From: Paracoccaceae bacterium
GTDB taxonomy: Bacteria; Pseudomonadota; Alphaproteobacteria; Rhodobacterales; Rhodobacteraceae
Assembly: GCA_007134805.1 (NCBI GenBank)
Contig: SLKB01000206.1
Location: 1-10,629 of the forward strand
DNA: 10,629 bases
Direction: 5' to 3'
Notes under the pieces: generated by a model
What the model was told of the DNA's origin: nothing
What the model saw: only the letters and a program-made list of their open reading frames with translations
The model's database searches: none
Position numbers and translations under genes: made by a program
In this document: piece after piece, positions 1-7,124 of the stretch
Layout of the letters: every line of letters begins with the position of its first letter
Numbering within the stretch: position 1 is the stretch's first letter

Positions 1-2000
1 CGCAGGTTCAGCACCTGTTTGCCGCTCCGCGTCTGGGCGATGACTTCGTCGCTGGGCACGAGGAAGCCATCCCCCGCGCTCGAGGCGACCACCAGTGTCC
101 GACCAGGGCGATGGATAATCAGGTCCACGATCTCGGCCTCATTGGGCAGATCGACCATCAGGCGCACCGGCTCGCCCATGCCGCGCCCACCGGGCAGGTT
201 GGCCGCCAGCAGCGTATAAAACCGCCCGTTCGAGCCAAAAAGCACGATCCGGTCAGTCGTCTCGGCATGAAAGGCGAAGCGGCCCTCATCGCCATCCTTG
301 AACTTGAACGCCTGATCGAGGGCCACATGCCCTTTCATGGCGCGGATCCAGCCCATTTTCGAGCAGACGATCGAGACAGGCTCGCGCTCGATCATCGCCT
401 CAAAGGGCACTTCCTCGACTTCGGTGGCCGTTGCGAAATCCGTGCGCCGGCGACCCAGATCGGTCGCCTTGCCGAATTGCGCCTGCACGTCGCGCAACTG
501 TGCGGCGACGCGTGCCCATTGCAGCCGTGGCGCCGCAAGCAGATCATGGATTTCGGCGCGTTCTTCCATCAGCGCGTCGCGCTCGCGGCGCAACTCGATC
601 TCTTCGAGCCTGCGCAATGAGCGCAGGCGCATGTTTAGGATCGCTTCTGCCTGCACTTCGGTCAGCTCGCCCTCACCGGGGCTGGGCGAGACATAATCGG
701 CCTCTGACGTCGCGCGCACGAAACTGCGCCCCCAGACCTCGCGCATCAGCGCGTCGCGCGGCGCCGTGTCGTAGCGAATGATGTCGATGACCCGGTCGAG
801 GTTCAGAAAGGCAATGATGAAGCCTTCGAGCACTTCCAGCCGGTGGTCGATCTTGTCGAGTCGGTGCTGGCTGCGGCGGATCAGGACCTCGCGCCGGTGA
901 TCCAGGAAGGCGCGCAGCACGTCGCGCAGCCCGCAGACGCGCGGGGTCACACCGTCGGTCAGCACATTCATGTTCAGGCTGAAGCGCGTCTCCAGATCGG
1001 AATTCTTGAACAGCATCCCCATGAGCAGGTCCGGATCCACGCTGCGGCTTTTCGGCTCGAGCACGATGCGGACGTCATCGGCCGATTCGTCGCGCACATC
1101 GGCCAGAAGCGGCACCTTGCGGGTCTGGATCACTTCGGCGAGTTTCTCGATCAGGCGCGATTTGGGCACCTGGTAGGGAATCTCGCTGACAATGATCTGC
1201 CACTGACCGCGCCCCAGATCCTCGATCTGCCAGCGCGCGCGCAGCCGGAACATGCCCCGCCCGGTCTGATAGGCGGCAAGGATCGACTCCGGCGGCTCCA
1301 CCAGCACGCCGCCCGTGGGGAAATCCGGGCCGGGGATCAGCTTGACCAGCGCGGCCTCCGACAGATCGGGGTCGCGGATCATCGCAAGGCAGCCTTCGAT
1401 CAACTCATCGAGGTTGTGGGGCGGGATGTTGGTCGCCATGCCCACGGCAATCCCGCTCGCCCCATTGGCGAGAAGGTTCGGGAAGGCCGCGGGCAACACC
1501 ACGGGTTCCTGCAATGTGCCGTCATAGTTGGGGCGGAAATCGACCGCGTTTTCCGACAGCCCCTCGAGCAGCGCCTCGGCCGGTGCCGTGAGCCGCGCCT
1601 CGGTGTAGCGCGCCGCAGCCGGGTTGTCGCCATCGATATTGCCGAAATTGCCCTGACCATCGACCAGCGGGTAGCGGACATTGAAATCCTGCGCAAGCCG
1701 CGCCATCGCGTCATAGATCGCGGCATCCCCGTGCGGGTGATAATTGCCCATCACATCGCCCGTGATCTTCGCCGACTTGCGAAACCCACCCGTGGACGAC
1801 AGCTTCAATTCGCGCATCGCGAACAGGATCCGCCGATGCACTGGCTTGAGCCCGTCGCGCGCATCGGGCAGCGCGCGGTGCATGATCGTCGAAAGCGCGT
1901 ATTGCAGATAGCGCGACCCCAGCGCCCGGCGCAGCGGTTCGGAGATCGCAGGGTTCAGATCCTGAGGCGCGTCTTCATCTTGTGGCATATCGACACTCAT
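1..2000 (-). CDS. parC: DNA topoisomerase IV subunit A (ParC), C-terminus cut by window edge
   Basis: The breakage-reunion subunit of topoisomerase IV acts with ParE to unlink daughter chromosomes. I read 666 codons on the minus strand with no internal stop; the frame runs off position 1. Near the N-terminus is the type IIA core: LKPVHRRILFAMR (51-63), the GDVMGNYHPHGD segment (81-92) and RYTEARLT (131-138), in which Tyr132 is the DNA-linking tyrosine. The stretch AARYTEARL resembles ParC more than GyrA, where the usual form is AMRYTEIRM. The tower and coiled-coil part follows, and from about residue 525 the C-terminal beta-pinwheel begins. Alphaproteobacterial ParC is usually about 750-790 residues, so roughly 100 are missing. 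Start ATG at 2000 gives MSVDMPQDED; a second ATG at 1988 is possible. The residue matching E. coli ParC Ser80 is Ala93. It is divergent from the DUF4139 gene. GyrA is the main alternative, considered unlikely. Confidence 0.93.
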   Translation of the reverse strand, partial: MSVDMPQDEDAPQDLNPAISEPLRRALGSRYLQYALSTIMHRALPDARDGLKPVHRRILFAMRELKLSSTGGFRKSAKITGDVMGNYHPHGDAAIYDAMARLAQDFNVRYPLVDGQGNFGNIDGDNPAAARYTEARLTAPAEALLEGLSENAVDFRPNYDGTLQEPVVLPAAFPNLLANGASGIAVGMATNIPPHNLDELIEGCLAMIRDPDLSEAALVKLIPGPDFPTGGVLVEPPESILAAYQTGRGMFRLRARWQIEDLGRGQWQIIVSEIPYQVPKSRLIEKLAEVIQTRKVPLLADVRDESADDVRIVLEPKSRSVDPDLLMGMLFKNSDLETRFSLNMNVLTDGVTPRVCGLRDVLRAFLDHRREVLIRRSQHRLDKIDHRLEVLEGFIIAFLNLDRVIDIIRYDTAPRDALMREVWGRSFVRATSEADYVSPSPGEGELTEVQAEAILNMRLRSLRRLEEIELRRERDALMEERAEIHDLLAAPRLQWARVAAQLRDVQAQFGKATDLGRRRTDFATATEVEEVPFEAMIEREPVSIVCSKMGWIRAMKGHVALDQAFKFKDGDEGRFAFHAETTDRIVLFGSNGRFYTLLAANLPGGRGMGEPVRLMVDLPNEAEIVDLIIHRPGRTLVVASSAGDGFLVPSDEVIAQTRSGKQVLNL

Positions 2001-2067
2001 ACCCCCAGCCCTACCCCGCGTCCAGCCCGGAAGCAGGCACCAGCACCGCCCTGCACGAAAACTTTGC

Positions 2068-2097
2068 TTGCGCGGGCCGGGGGCGCGTCGCTACGCT
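2068..2097 (+). promoter_or_regulatory. possible promoter for the DUF4139 gene
   Basis: A TTGCGC-like -35 (2068-2073) lies 18 bases from a TACGCT-like -10 (2092-2097). This would place a transcript start near 2103, about 22 bases before the ATG at 2125. The boxes match the sigma-70 consensus only partly, and the region is very GC-rich. I could not find a convincing parC promoter on the opposite strand of the same gap (2001-2124). Confidence 0.33.
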
Positions 2098-2112
2098 GAC
2101 GAAAGCTGTCTC

Positions 2113-2117
2113 AGGAG
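2113..2117 (+). promoter_or_regulatory. ribosome binding site of the DUF4139 gene
   Basis: AGGAG sits 7 bases before the ATG at 2125. It decides the start: the frame is open from a TTG at 2068, but only the ATG at 2125 has a good Shine-Dalgarno sequence and begins a clean signal peptide. Confidence 0.75.
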
Positions 2118-2124
2118 CCACCCC

Positions 2125-3972
2125 ATGCGTCGCGCCCTCCTGCTCTCGCTCGCCGTGCTGGTCGCGCCCCCGGTTGCGGCCGAAACCCAGATCCGTGGTG
2201 TCACGCTCTCCACTGCGGGGCTCGCGCTCATCGAGGCCGAGGCCAGCCTCGAAGACGGCGCGCTGACCCTGCCCTTCCGGCGCGGTGAGGTCGATCACGT
2301 GCTGCGCTCGCTCCGTGTCGAGGATCCGCTCCGCGCCCCGATGACGTTGCGGCTTGAGGGGCCCGGGGCATTTGAGGACACTTTCGCAAGCCTCCCTTTC
2401 GAGCCAGAGGCGCTGCGCGATCTCTCGGTGCTGATTGCCGCGATGGTGGGCGCACAGGCCACGTTTGAGCGCGATGACACGACCCGGACTGGCACGCTCA
2501 TGGGCCTGCGCCCGGTGATCTGCGAGGAGAGCGGCCTGCCCGGGTGCGACGTGCTCAGCCTGCGCACACCGGGCGGGGTGCTCGTGCAACTCCCGTTCGA
2601 TGCGGCAACCCAGATCCGCTTCACTGATCCCGCCGATCAGGCAGCGATCGAGCGGGGCCTTGCTGCCCTGCGCGCGGATGCGCGCCGCCAAGTGATCGAG
2701 TTGCGCCTGGACTCGCGCAACCCGCAGGACCGTTTCATCGAATTCGCCTGGTTGCAGCCCGCGCCTGTCTGGCAGACGGCCTGGCGCGCCACCACCAGGC
2801 CCGACGGTGTCGAGCTGACCGGCTGGGCCGTTCTGGAAAACGCGACCACCCGGGATTGGAACGACATCACCCTGACACTTGCGACCGGGGCGATCCAGCG
2901 CCTTGATGTGCCCCTCTATACCCGTCTCGGTCCCGATGCCGTCACCCCCGCCCTGAAGCTGGACATGCGGATGGACGCCCCGATGGCGATGGAGAGCATG
3001 GCCCCCGCCGTGGCCCCGCCCCTCCTCGATGATCGCGACAGTTTTTCACGCTACACGCTGCCCGAGCCAATCACCCTGCCCGCGGGCGAGATGATCTCAC
3101 TGCCCTTTCTGAGCGAGCGGATCGAGGATGCGCGCCAGACCCTCTACCGCGGTGGCTCGGGGCGCGCGCACCCGGTCATCACGCTCGAGATCGAAAACCC
3201 CCTGCCCCTGCGCCTGCCCGCCGGCGTGCTGACTCTCTTCGAGGCGGGTGGCCATGCTGGCGATGCCATGATCCCCGAGCTTGCCCCCGGCGCGCGTGAG
3301 CGGGTCGAGTTCGCGCAGGACACTGCCGTGAGCGTGCGCGAAGAGAGTGCCGAAGAGGTCGCCCTGCAATCGACGCGCATCACCGATGGCATCCTTGTCG
3401 CCGAGGATCGCACGGAGCGCAGCACGCGCTACCGCATCGAGGCCCCGCCCGAGGCCGACCGCACCCTCACTCTCCTGCACCCGCTTCGCGCGGGCTGGGA
3501 GATGCAGACTACAGGCGGGACAGTCGAACTCGATGCGACCCGCTTCACGCTCGATCTGCCCGCCGGAACCCTCACCACCCACGAGGTCGTCGAGAGCCGT
3601 GTAACCGTGACCCGGATCGCGCTTCTGGATCTCGACCGTGAGGCTCTGGCCCGCTGGTCCGGTCGCGTGCCCGACGATGCCACCCGCGAGATCCTCCTGC
3701 AGCTTCAGCACCTGCGCGCGCGCGAGGTCGACCTGCGCCGCGACCGTGCGCGGCTGATCGAGACCGAGGCCGAACTGATTGAAGATCAGAGCCGCCTTGC
3801 CGGGCTCATCGAGCAATTGGGCGAGGACAGCGGCGCTACGGCCGATCGCCGTGCCCGCGTCGATGCCATCGATGCCGAGATCTCTGAGCTGCGCGCCGAG
3901 CGGGCGCGAATCGATCAGGACCTCGACGCGCTCGACACTGCGTTACGCGATCTGTTGCGAGGCAGTGACTGA
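2125..3972 (+). CDS. exported DUF4139 domain protein with C-terminal coiled coil
   Basis: A 615-residue protein of unknown function. It begins with a signal peptide (MRRALLLSLAVLVAPPVAA, cleavage likely before ETQIRG), so it should act in the periplasm or outer envelope. Residues about 20-185 form an N-terminal domain with a close cysteine pair (C133, C141) that could form a disulfide. Residues about 190-500 match DUF4139: QPAPVWQTAWRA (211-222) and GWAVLENATTRDWNDITLTL (233-252) are the recognisable core. A Met-rich, Pro/Ala-rich linker (279-299; Met 281, 283, 287, 289, 292) interrupts it. Residues about 520-612 are charged heptad-like repeats, a likely coiled coil. Related proteins have been called mucoidy-inhibitor (MuiA-like), but that name gives no reaction. 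It stands alone: divergent from parC and convergent with ubiK. The family assignment is fairly sure; the role is not known. Confidence 0.85.
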   Translation: MRRALLLSLAVLVAPPVAAETQIRGVTLSTAGLALIEAEASLEDGALTLPFRRGEVDHVLRSLRVEDPLRAPMTLRLEGPGAFEDTFASLPFEPEALRDLSVLIAAMVGAQATFERDDTTRTGTLMGLRPVICEESGLPGCDVLSLRTPGGVLVQLPFDAATQIRFTDPADQAAIERGLAALRADARRQVIELRLDSRNPQDRFIEFAWLQPAPVWQTAWRATTRPDGVELTGWAVLENATTRDWNDITLTLATGAIQRLDVPLYTRLGPDAVTPALKLDMRMDAPMAMESMAPAVAPPLLDDRDSFSRYTLPEPITLPAGEMISLPFLSERIEDARQTLYRGGSGRAHPVITLEIENPLPLRLPAGVLTLFEAGGHAGDAMIPELAPGARERVEFAQDTAVSVREESAEEVALQSTRITDGILVAEDRTERSTRYRIEAPPEADRTLTLLHPLRAGWEMQTTGGTVELDATRFTLDLPAGTLTTHEVVESRVTVTRIALLDLDREALARWSGRVPDDATREILLQLQHLRAREVDLRRDRARLIETEAELIEDQSRLAGLIEQLGEDSGATADRRARVDAIDAEISELRAERARIDQDLDALDTALRDLLRGSD

Positions 3973-3993
3973 CGGCCCGTGGCGCGGTTGGCC

Positions 3994-4251
3994 TTACTCC
4001 GGGTTCGGCCCGAGCTTCGCCTCAAGTGCGGAGATGCGCGCCTGCAGCGCGTCGTTTTCCTCGCGCGCCTTCTGGGCCATGCCGCGCACGGCGTCGAACT
4101 CTTCGCGGGTCACGAAATCGCGATCGGCGAGCCGGCGATCCATGAGGCTTTTCATGGCTGTCTCGGCCTCGGTGCGGGCGCCTTGCGCCACGCCCATGGC
4201 GTTCGTCATCAGTTGTGACATGTCGTCAAGAAACCGGTTGCGGGTCTGCAT
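3994..4251 (-). CDS. ubiK: UbiK-family ubiquinone biosynthesis accessory factor
   Basis: An 85-residue acidic, helical protein of the UbiK/YqiC (BMFP) family. In E. coli, UbiK works with UbiJ to support the late, soluble steps of aerobic ubiquinone synthesis; purified family members form trimeric coiled coils and interact with membranes. Visible here are the family N-terminus ([17 protein letters not shown], 4-20), a middle Ala/Met helix, the typical [19 protein letters not shown] segment (45-63), and a C-terminal coiled coil ending ISALEAKLG. The E. coli protein is 96 residues, so this one is full length. The start at 4251 is backed by GGTAGGAAG just upstream. It is divergent from lgt, and its 3' end lies 21 bases from the DUF4139 stop. 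Confidence 0.85.
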   Translation of the reverse strand: MQTRNRFLDDMSQLMTNAMGVAQGARTEAETAMKSLMDRRLADRDFVTREEFDAVRGMAQKAREENDALQARISALEAKLGPNPE

Positions 4252-4280
4252 CTTCCTACCTTTGCGTCAGGGCTTGCCTC

Positions 4281-4309
4281 AATATGTGATGGGCGCAGTC
4301 AAAACTCAA
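4281..4309 (-). promoter_or_regulatory. probable sigma-70-type promoter of ubiK
   Basis: Read on the minus strand, TTGAGT (4309-4304) and CATATT (4286-4281) are separated by exactly 17 bases. The predicted transcript start is near 4274, leaving a leader of about 23 bases before the ubiK ATG at 4251. Each box matches consensus at four of six positions. This AT-rich patch stands out from its surroundings. Confidence 0.45.
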
Positions 4310-4311
4310 GG

Positions 4312-4340
4312 TTGACTTCCGCCACGCCCGCGCGCCAGAC
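4312..4340 (+). promoter_or_regulatory. possible promoter of the lgt operon
   Basis: TTGACT at 4312-4317 is a good alphaproteobacterial -35. It lies two bases from the ubiK -35 on the other strand. The matching -10 position (CCAGAC, about 4335-4340, 17-base spacing) is poor, so only the -35 is persuasive. The ribosome binding site AAGGA (4372-4376) precedes the lgt ATG. Confidence 0.28.
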
Positions 4341-4380
4341 AGTCGCAACCGCCCCGACCGCGCCCAATCTCAAGGAACAC

Positions 4381-5286
4381 ATGCCCCCTCTAGCCATCCT
4401 CTTCCCCGATCTCGACCCAGTCCTGTTTTCCATCGAGATCGGCAGCTTCACACTGGCGCTGCGGTGGTATGCCCTGGCTTATATCGCAGGCTTCATCGGC
4501 GGGTGGTGGATCGTGCATCGGCTGATGGCGCGCTCCGCGCTCTGGCCCGGCAACACCGCGCCGATGGCCCCCGCAAGCGTCGAGAACCTGCTGACTTATG
4601 TGATCGTGGGGGTGATCCTCGGCGGGCGGCTGGGCTTCGTGCTGTTTTATCAGCCGGGCTATTACCTTGCCAATCCGACCGAGATCCTGCGCATCTGGGA
4701 AGGGGGCATGTCCTTCCACGGAGGGTTTGCGGGCGTGGTCGTGGCGGGGCTGATCTACTGCCGACGCAACGGGATCGCGCCCTTGCAGGTCGCCGACGCC
4801 ATGGCGCTGGTCGCCCCTATCGGGATCGGACTGGGCAGGGTTGCGAATTTCATCAATGCCGAGTTGTGGGGCCGCCCGACCACGGTTCCCTGGGGGGTGA
4901 TCTTTCCCGGCCAGAGCGCGCAGACCTGCCCCTGGGACTGGCCACTGCCTTACTGCGCGCGCCATCCCACGCAGCTTTACGAAGCCGCGCTCGAAGGGCT
5001 TGTCCTTTTCGCGGTGCTGGCCGTGCTCGTGTGGCAGCGGGGTTGGCTGAAACAGCCCGGCGCCGTCACGGGTGTTTTCGTCGCCGGCTACGGGCTCGCC
5101 CGCGGCTTTGTGGAGTTCTTCCGCCAGCCCGATCCGCAATTCGTGTCGCCCGACAGCCCGCTTGGCCATGTCATCAGCCTCGGGCCCGTAGGGCTGACGA
5201 TGGGGCAGGTCCTGTCGGTGCCGATGATCGTGGTCGGCCTGGGGCTCATCTGGCGGGCACATGCGCGCCAGCGGGCAGAGGCGTGA
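4381..5286 (+). CDS. lgt: prolipoprotein diacylglyceryl transferase
   Basis: Inner-membrane enzyme that moves diacylglycerol from phosphatidylglycerol to the lipobox cysteine of prelipoproteins, the first step of lipoprotein maturation. 301 residues (E. coli 291) with about seven hydrophobic segments. Diagnostic motifs: [16 protein letters not shown] (28-43), [10 protein letters not shown] (81-90), SFHGGFAG (111-118) with the essential His113, and the Lgt signature [14 protein letters not shown] (152-165) with Arg153. A late [15 protein letters not shown] (237-251) matches the family's second essential arginine region. The loop at 176-196 carries two cysteines (C183, C192). The frame is open from a TTG at 4312, but the ATG at 4381 follows AAGGA and gives the usual Lgt N-terminus. 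First gene of a three-gene operon; its stop overlaps the next start. Confidence 0.97.
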   Translation: MPPLAILFPDLDPVLFSIEIGSFTLALRWYALAYIAGFIGGWWIVHRLMARSALWPGNTAPMAPASVENLLTYVIVGVILGGRLGFVLFYQPGYYLANPTEILRIWEGGMSFHGGFAGVVVAGLIYCRRNGIAPLQVADAMALVAPIGIGLGRVANFINAELWGRPTTVPWGVIFPGQSAQTCPWDWPLPYCARHPTQLYEAALEGLVLFAVLAVLVWQRGWLKQPGAVTGVFVAGYGLARGFVEFFRQPDPQFVSPDSPLGHVISLGPVGLTMGQVLSVPMIVVGLGLIWRAHARQRAEA

Positions 5287-6347
5287 CGCCACTGGCCAAC
5301 GCGATCCTGCGCCAGATCCGCGCGCAGGGCCCGATCACGGTGGCCGAGTACATGACGCTCTGCCTTCTGCACCCCGAACACGGCTATTACACGCAGCGCG
5401 ATCCACTGGGCGTTGACGGGGATTTCACCACTGCGCCCGAGATCTCGCAGATGTTCGGCGAGATCCTGGGCATTGGCCTTGCGCAGGCCTGGCTCGATCA
5501 GGGCGAGCCGACGCGATTCACGCTGGCCGAGCTTGGCCCGGGGCGCGGCACGCTGATGGCCGATCTGATGCGGGCGACCGCCCGGCTGCCGGGCTTTGCC
5601 GCAGCGGCCGAGATGCATCTGATAGAGGCGTCACCGGCCCTGCGCGCCGCACAGGCTGATCGGCTCGCCCAGTATGCGCCGCGCTGGCATGAGCATGTCG
5701 AGGCCCTGCCCGATCAGCCACTCTTCCTGATCGCCAACGAGTTCTTCGACGCGTTGCCGATCCGCCAGTTCCTGCGCCAGGGCGATGCTTGGGCCGAGCG
5801 CATGATCTGCGAGCAAGACGGCAAGCTGGCCTTCGGGCTCTCGCCGCCCGCACCGCTCGCGGCGCTCGCCCACCGGCTGGAGGACACTGACGAGGGCCAG
5901 ATGGTCGAGACCTGCGCCCCCGCCATCCCCATCATCGAGAGTATCAGCGCGCGCATCGCGCGTCATGGCGGGCTCGCCTGGATCATCGATTACGGCGATT
6001 GGCGCAGCCGGGGCGACACATTGCAGGCGCTGCGCGCGCATCGCCCTGCCGATCCGCTCGACACTCCCGGCGCGGCCGACCTGACCGCGCATGTCGATTT
6101 CGAGGCCATCGCCCGCGCAGCCCATCCCCTGCGCGCGACCCGGCTCACCCCGCAGGGCGTGGTGCTCGAACGGCTCGGCATCACGGCGCGGGCTCAAAGC
6201 CTCGCGCACGGGCTGGCGGGCAGCGCACTCGACAGCCATATCGCTGCACATCGGCGCTTGACGCACCCGCAGGAAATGGGCCAGCTATTCAAGATGCTGG
6301 GGCTGACGCGTGACGATGCCCCGACTCCGCCCGGATTTGACGCATGA
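5283..6347 (+). CDS. MidA/NDUFAF7-type class I SAM-dependent protein methyltransferase
   Basis: 354 residues of the COG1565 family. The mitochondrial member NDUFAF7 (MidA) methylates an arginine of the NDUFS2 subunit during complex I assembly. The bacterial role is presumed similar but is inference here. Visible: N-terminal [20 protein letters not shown] (17-36), [15 protein letters not shown] (46-60), SAM-binding motif [11 protein letters not shown] (81-90), [13 protein letters not shown] (151-163), IIDYGDW (234-240) and DLTAHVDF (266-273), all family hallmarks. The start is GTG at 5283, inside a GTGA that overlaps the lgt stop by 4 bases. The frame stays open far upstream inside lgt, but that part is a shadow of lgt and carries no family similarity. 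The 3' end overlaps pgeF by ATGA, so the three genes are probably translationally coupled. Confidence 0.92.
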   Translation: MTPLANAILRQIRAQGPITVAEYMTLCLLHPEHGYYTQRDPLGVDGDFTTAPEISQMFGEILGIGLAQAWLDQGEPTRFTLAELGPGRGTLMADLMRATARLPGFAAAAEMHLIEASPALRAAQADRLAQYAPRWHEHVEALPDQPLFLIANEFFDALPIRQFLRQGDAWAERMICEQDGKLAFGLSPPAPLAALAHRLEDTDEGQMVETCAPAIPIIESISARIARHGGLAWIIDYGDWRSRGDTLQALRAHRPADPLDTPGAADLTAHVDFEAIARAAHPLRATRLTPQGVVLERLGITARAQSLAHGLAGSALDSHIAAHRRLTHPQEMGQLFKMLGLTRDDAPTPPGFDA

Positions 6348-7108
6348 CGCTCGAGATCCTGACCACAGACGCGCTCTCCCCTCTGCGCCACGGGTTCTTC
6401 ACCCGGCGCGGCGGTGCCTCGTCGGGGATCTTTGCCGGATTGAATTGCGGGCCCGGCTCCTCGGATCAGAGCGCGACCGTGCTGATGAACCGCGCCCGTG
6501 TCGCCGACGCGATGGAGGTCGCACCTGCGGCACTCATCAGTGTGCATCAGACCCATTCCGCCGATGTGGTCATGCTCAACGCCCCCTTGCCTGTGGATCA
6601 GCCCAAGCCCCGCGCCGATGCGATGGTCACCGATCAGCCCGGCCTCGCGCTTGCAATCCTGACGGCCGACTGCCAGCCGGTGCTGATGGCCGACAAGACG
6701 GCCGGGGTCGTGGGGGCCGCGCATGCGGGCTGGCGCGGGGCGCTCGAAGGTATCCTGACCCACACCATCGACGCGATGGAGGAGCTTGGCGCCACACGTG
6801 CGAATATCGTCTCCGTGATCGGGCCCTGCATCAGCCAGGCCGCTTATGAGGTCAGCCCGGATTTCCTCGACGATTTCATGGCCGAGGATCCCGATTTCGC
6901 GCGCTTCTTCGCCAATGGCCGCGATGGGCATTACCAGTTCGACCTGGTCGGCTTCGGGCTTGCGCAACTGCGCGCGGCGGGTGTCGGCAAGGCGTCCTGG
7001 ACCGGGCATTGCACCTATGCCGACCCCGATCGCTTCTATTCCTATCGCCGCTCGGTCCATGAGGGGAAAGCGGATTACGGACGCCTGATCTCGGCCATCC
7101 GGCTATAG
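6344..7108 (+). CDS. pgeF: peptidoglycan editing factor PgeF (laccase-domain/YfiH family)
   Basis: 254 residues, full length for the YfiH/PgeF family. In E. coli, PgeF removes wrongly built UDP-MurNAc-L-Ser precursors, so that L-Ala rather than L-Ser enters peptidoglycan. Older annotations call the family polyphenol oxidase or laccase domain; some homologues act on purine nucleosides. Metal-site residues are present: HQTHS (68-72, with His71), LTADCQPVL (106-114, with Cys110) and AAHAGWRGALEG (125-136, with His127), followed by IGPCISQAAYEV (159-170) and a late YSYRR (232-236). These correspond to the E. coli His/Cys/His zinc site. It starts in the ATGA that ends the methyltransferase and is last in the operon. 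Cytoplasmic; no signal peptide. Only 16 bases separate it from the convergent pgi. Confidence 0.93.
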   Translation: MTLEILTTDALSPLRHGFFTRRGGASSGIFAGLNCGPGSSDQSATVLMNRARVADAMEVAPAALISVHQTHSADVVMLNAPLPVDQPKPRADAMVTDQPGLALAILTADCQPVLMADKTAGVVGAAHAGWRGALEGILTHTIDAMEELGATRANIVSVIGPCISQAAYEVSPDFLDDFMAEDPDFARFFANGRDGHYQFDLVGFGLAQLRAAGVGKASWTGHCTYADPDRFYSYRRSVHEGKADYGRLISAIRL

Positions 7109-7124
7109 GGCCGCCAAGGGCTCC

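Noticed and set aside
843..2099. A 418-codon open frame on the plus strand, antisense to parC
   Set aside because: The minus-strand ParC frame has all family motifs and no internal stop. The antisense product shows no domain and has the same composition bias.
3973..3993. GGCC at both ends of the DUF4139-ubiK gap, considered as a terminator stem
   Set aside because: The stem would be only four base pairs with no following T-run on either strand.
4833..4840. GGGCAGGG, resembling an FtsK-orienting (KOPS) octamer
   Set aside because: Similar octamers occur on both strands in the window (for example near 2268, 3199 and 8335), so there is no strand bias and GC content alone explains them.
4464..5282. 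N-terminal extension of the methyltransferase frame through lgt
   Set aside because: This part is out of frame inside lgt, Arg-rich and without family similarity. The GTG at 5283 overlapping the lgt stop is the natural start.
4390..5292. A 300-codon minus-strand frame opposite lgt, and a similar 288-codon frame at 6194-7060 opposite pgeF
   Set aside because: Both are shadows of well-recognised plus-strand genes. They have no membrane segments, motifs or convincing ribosome binding sites of their own.
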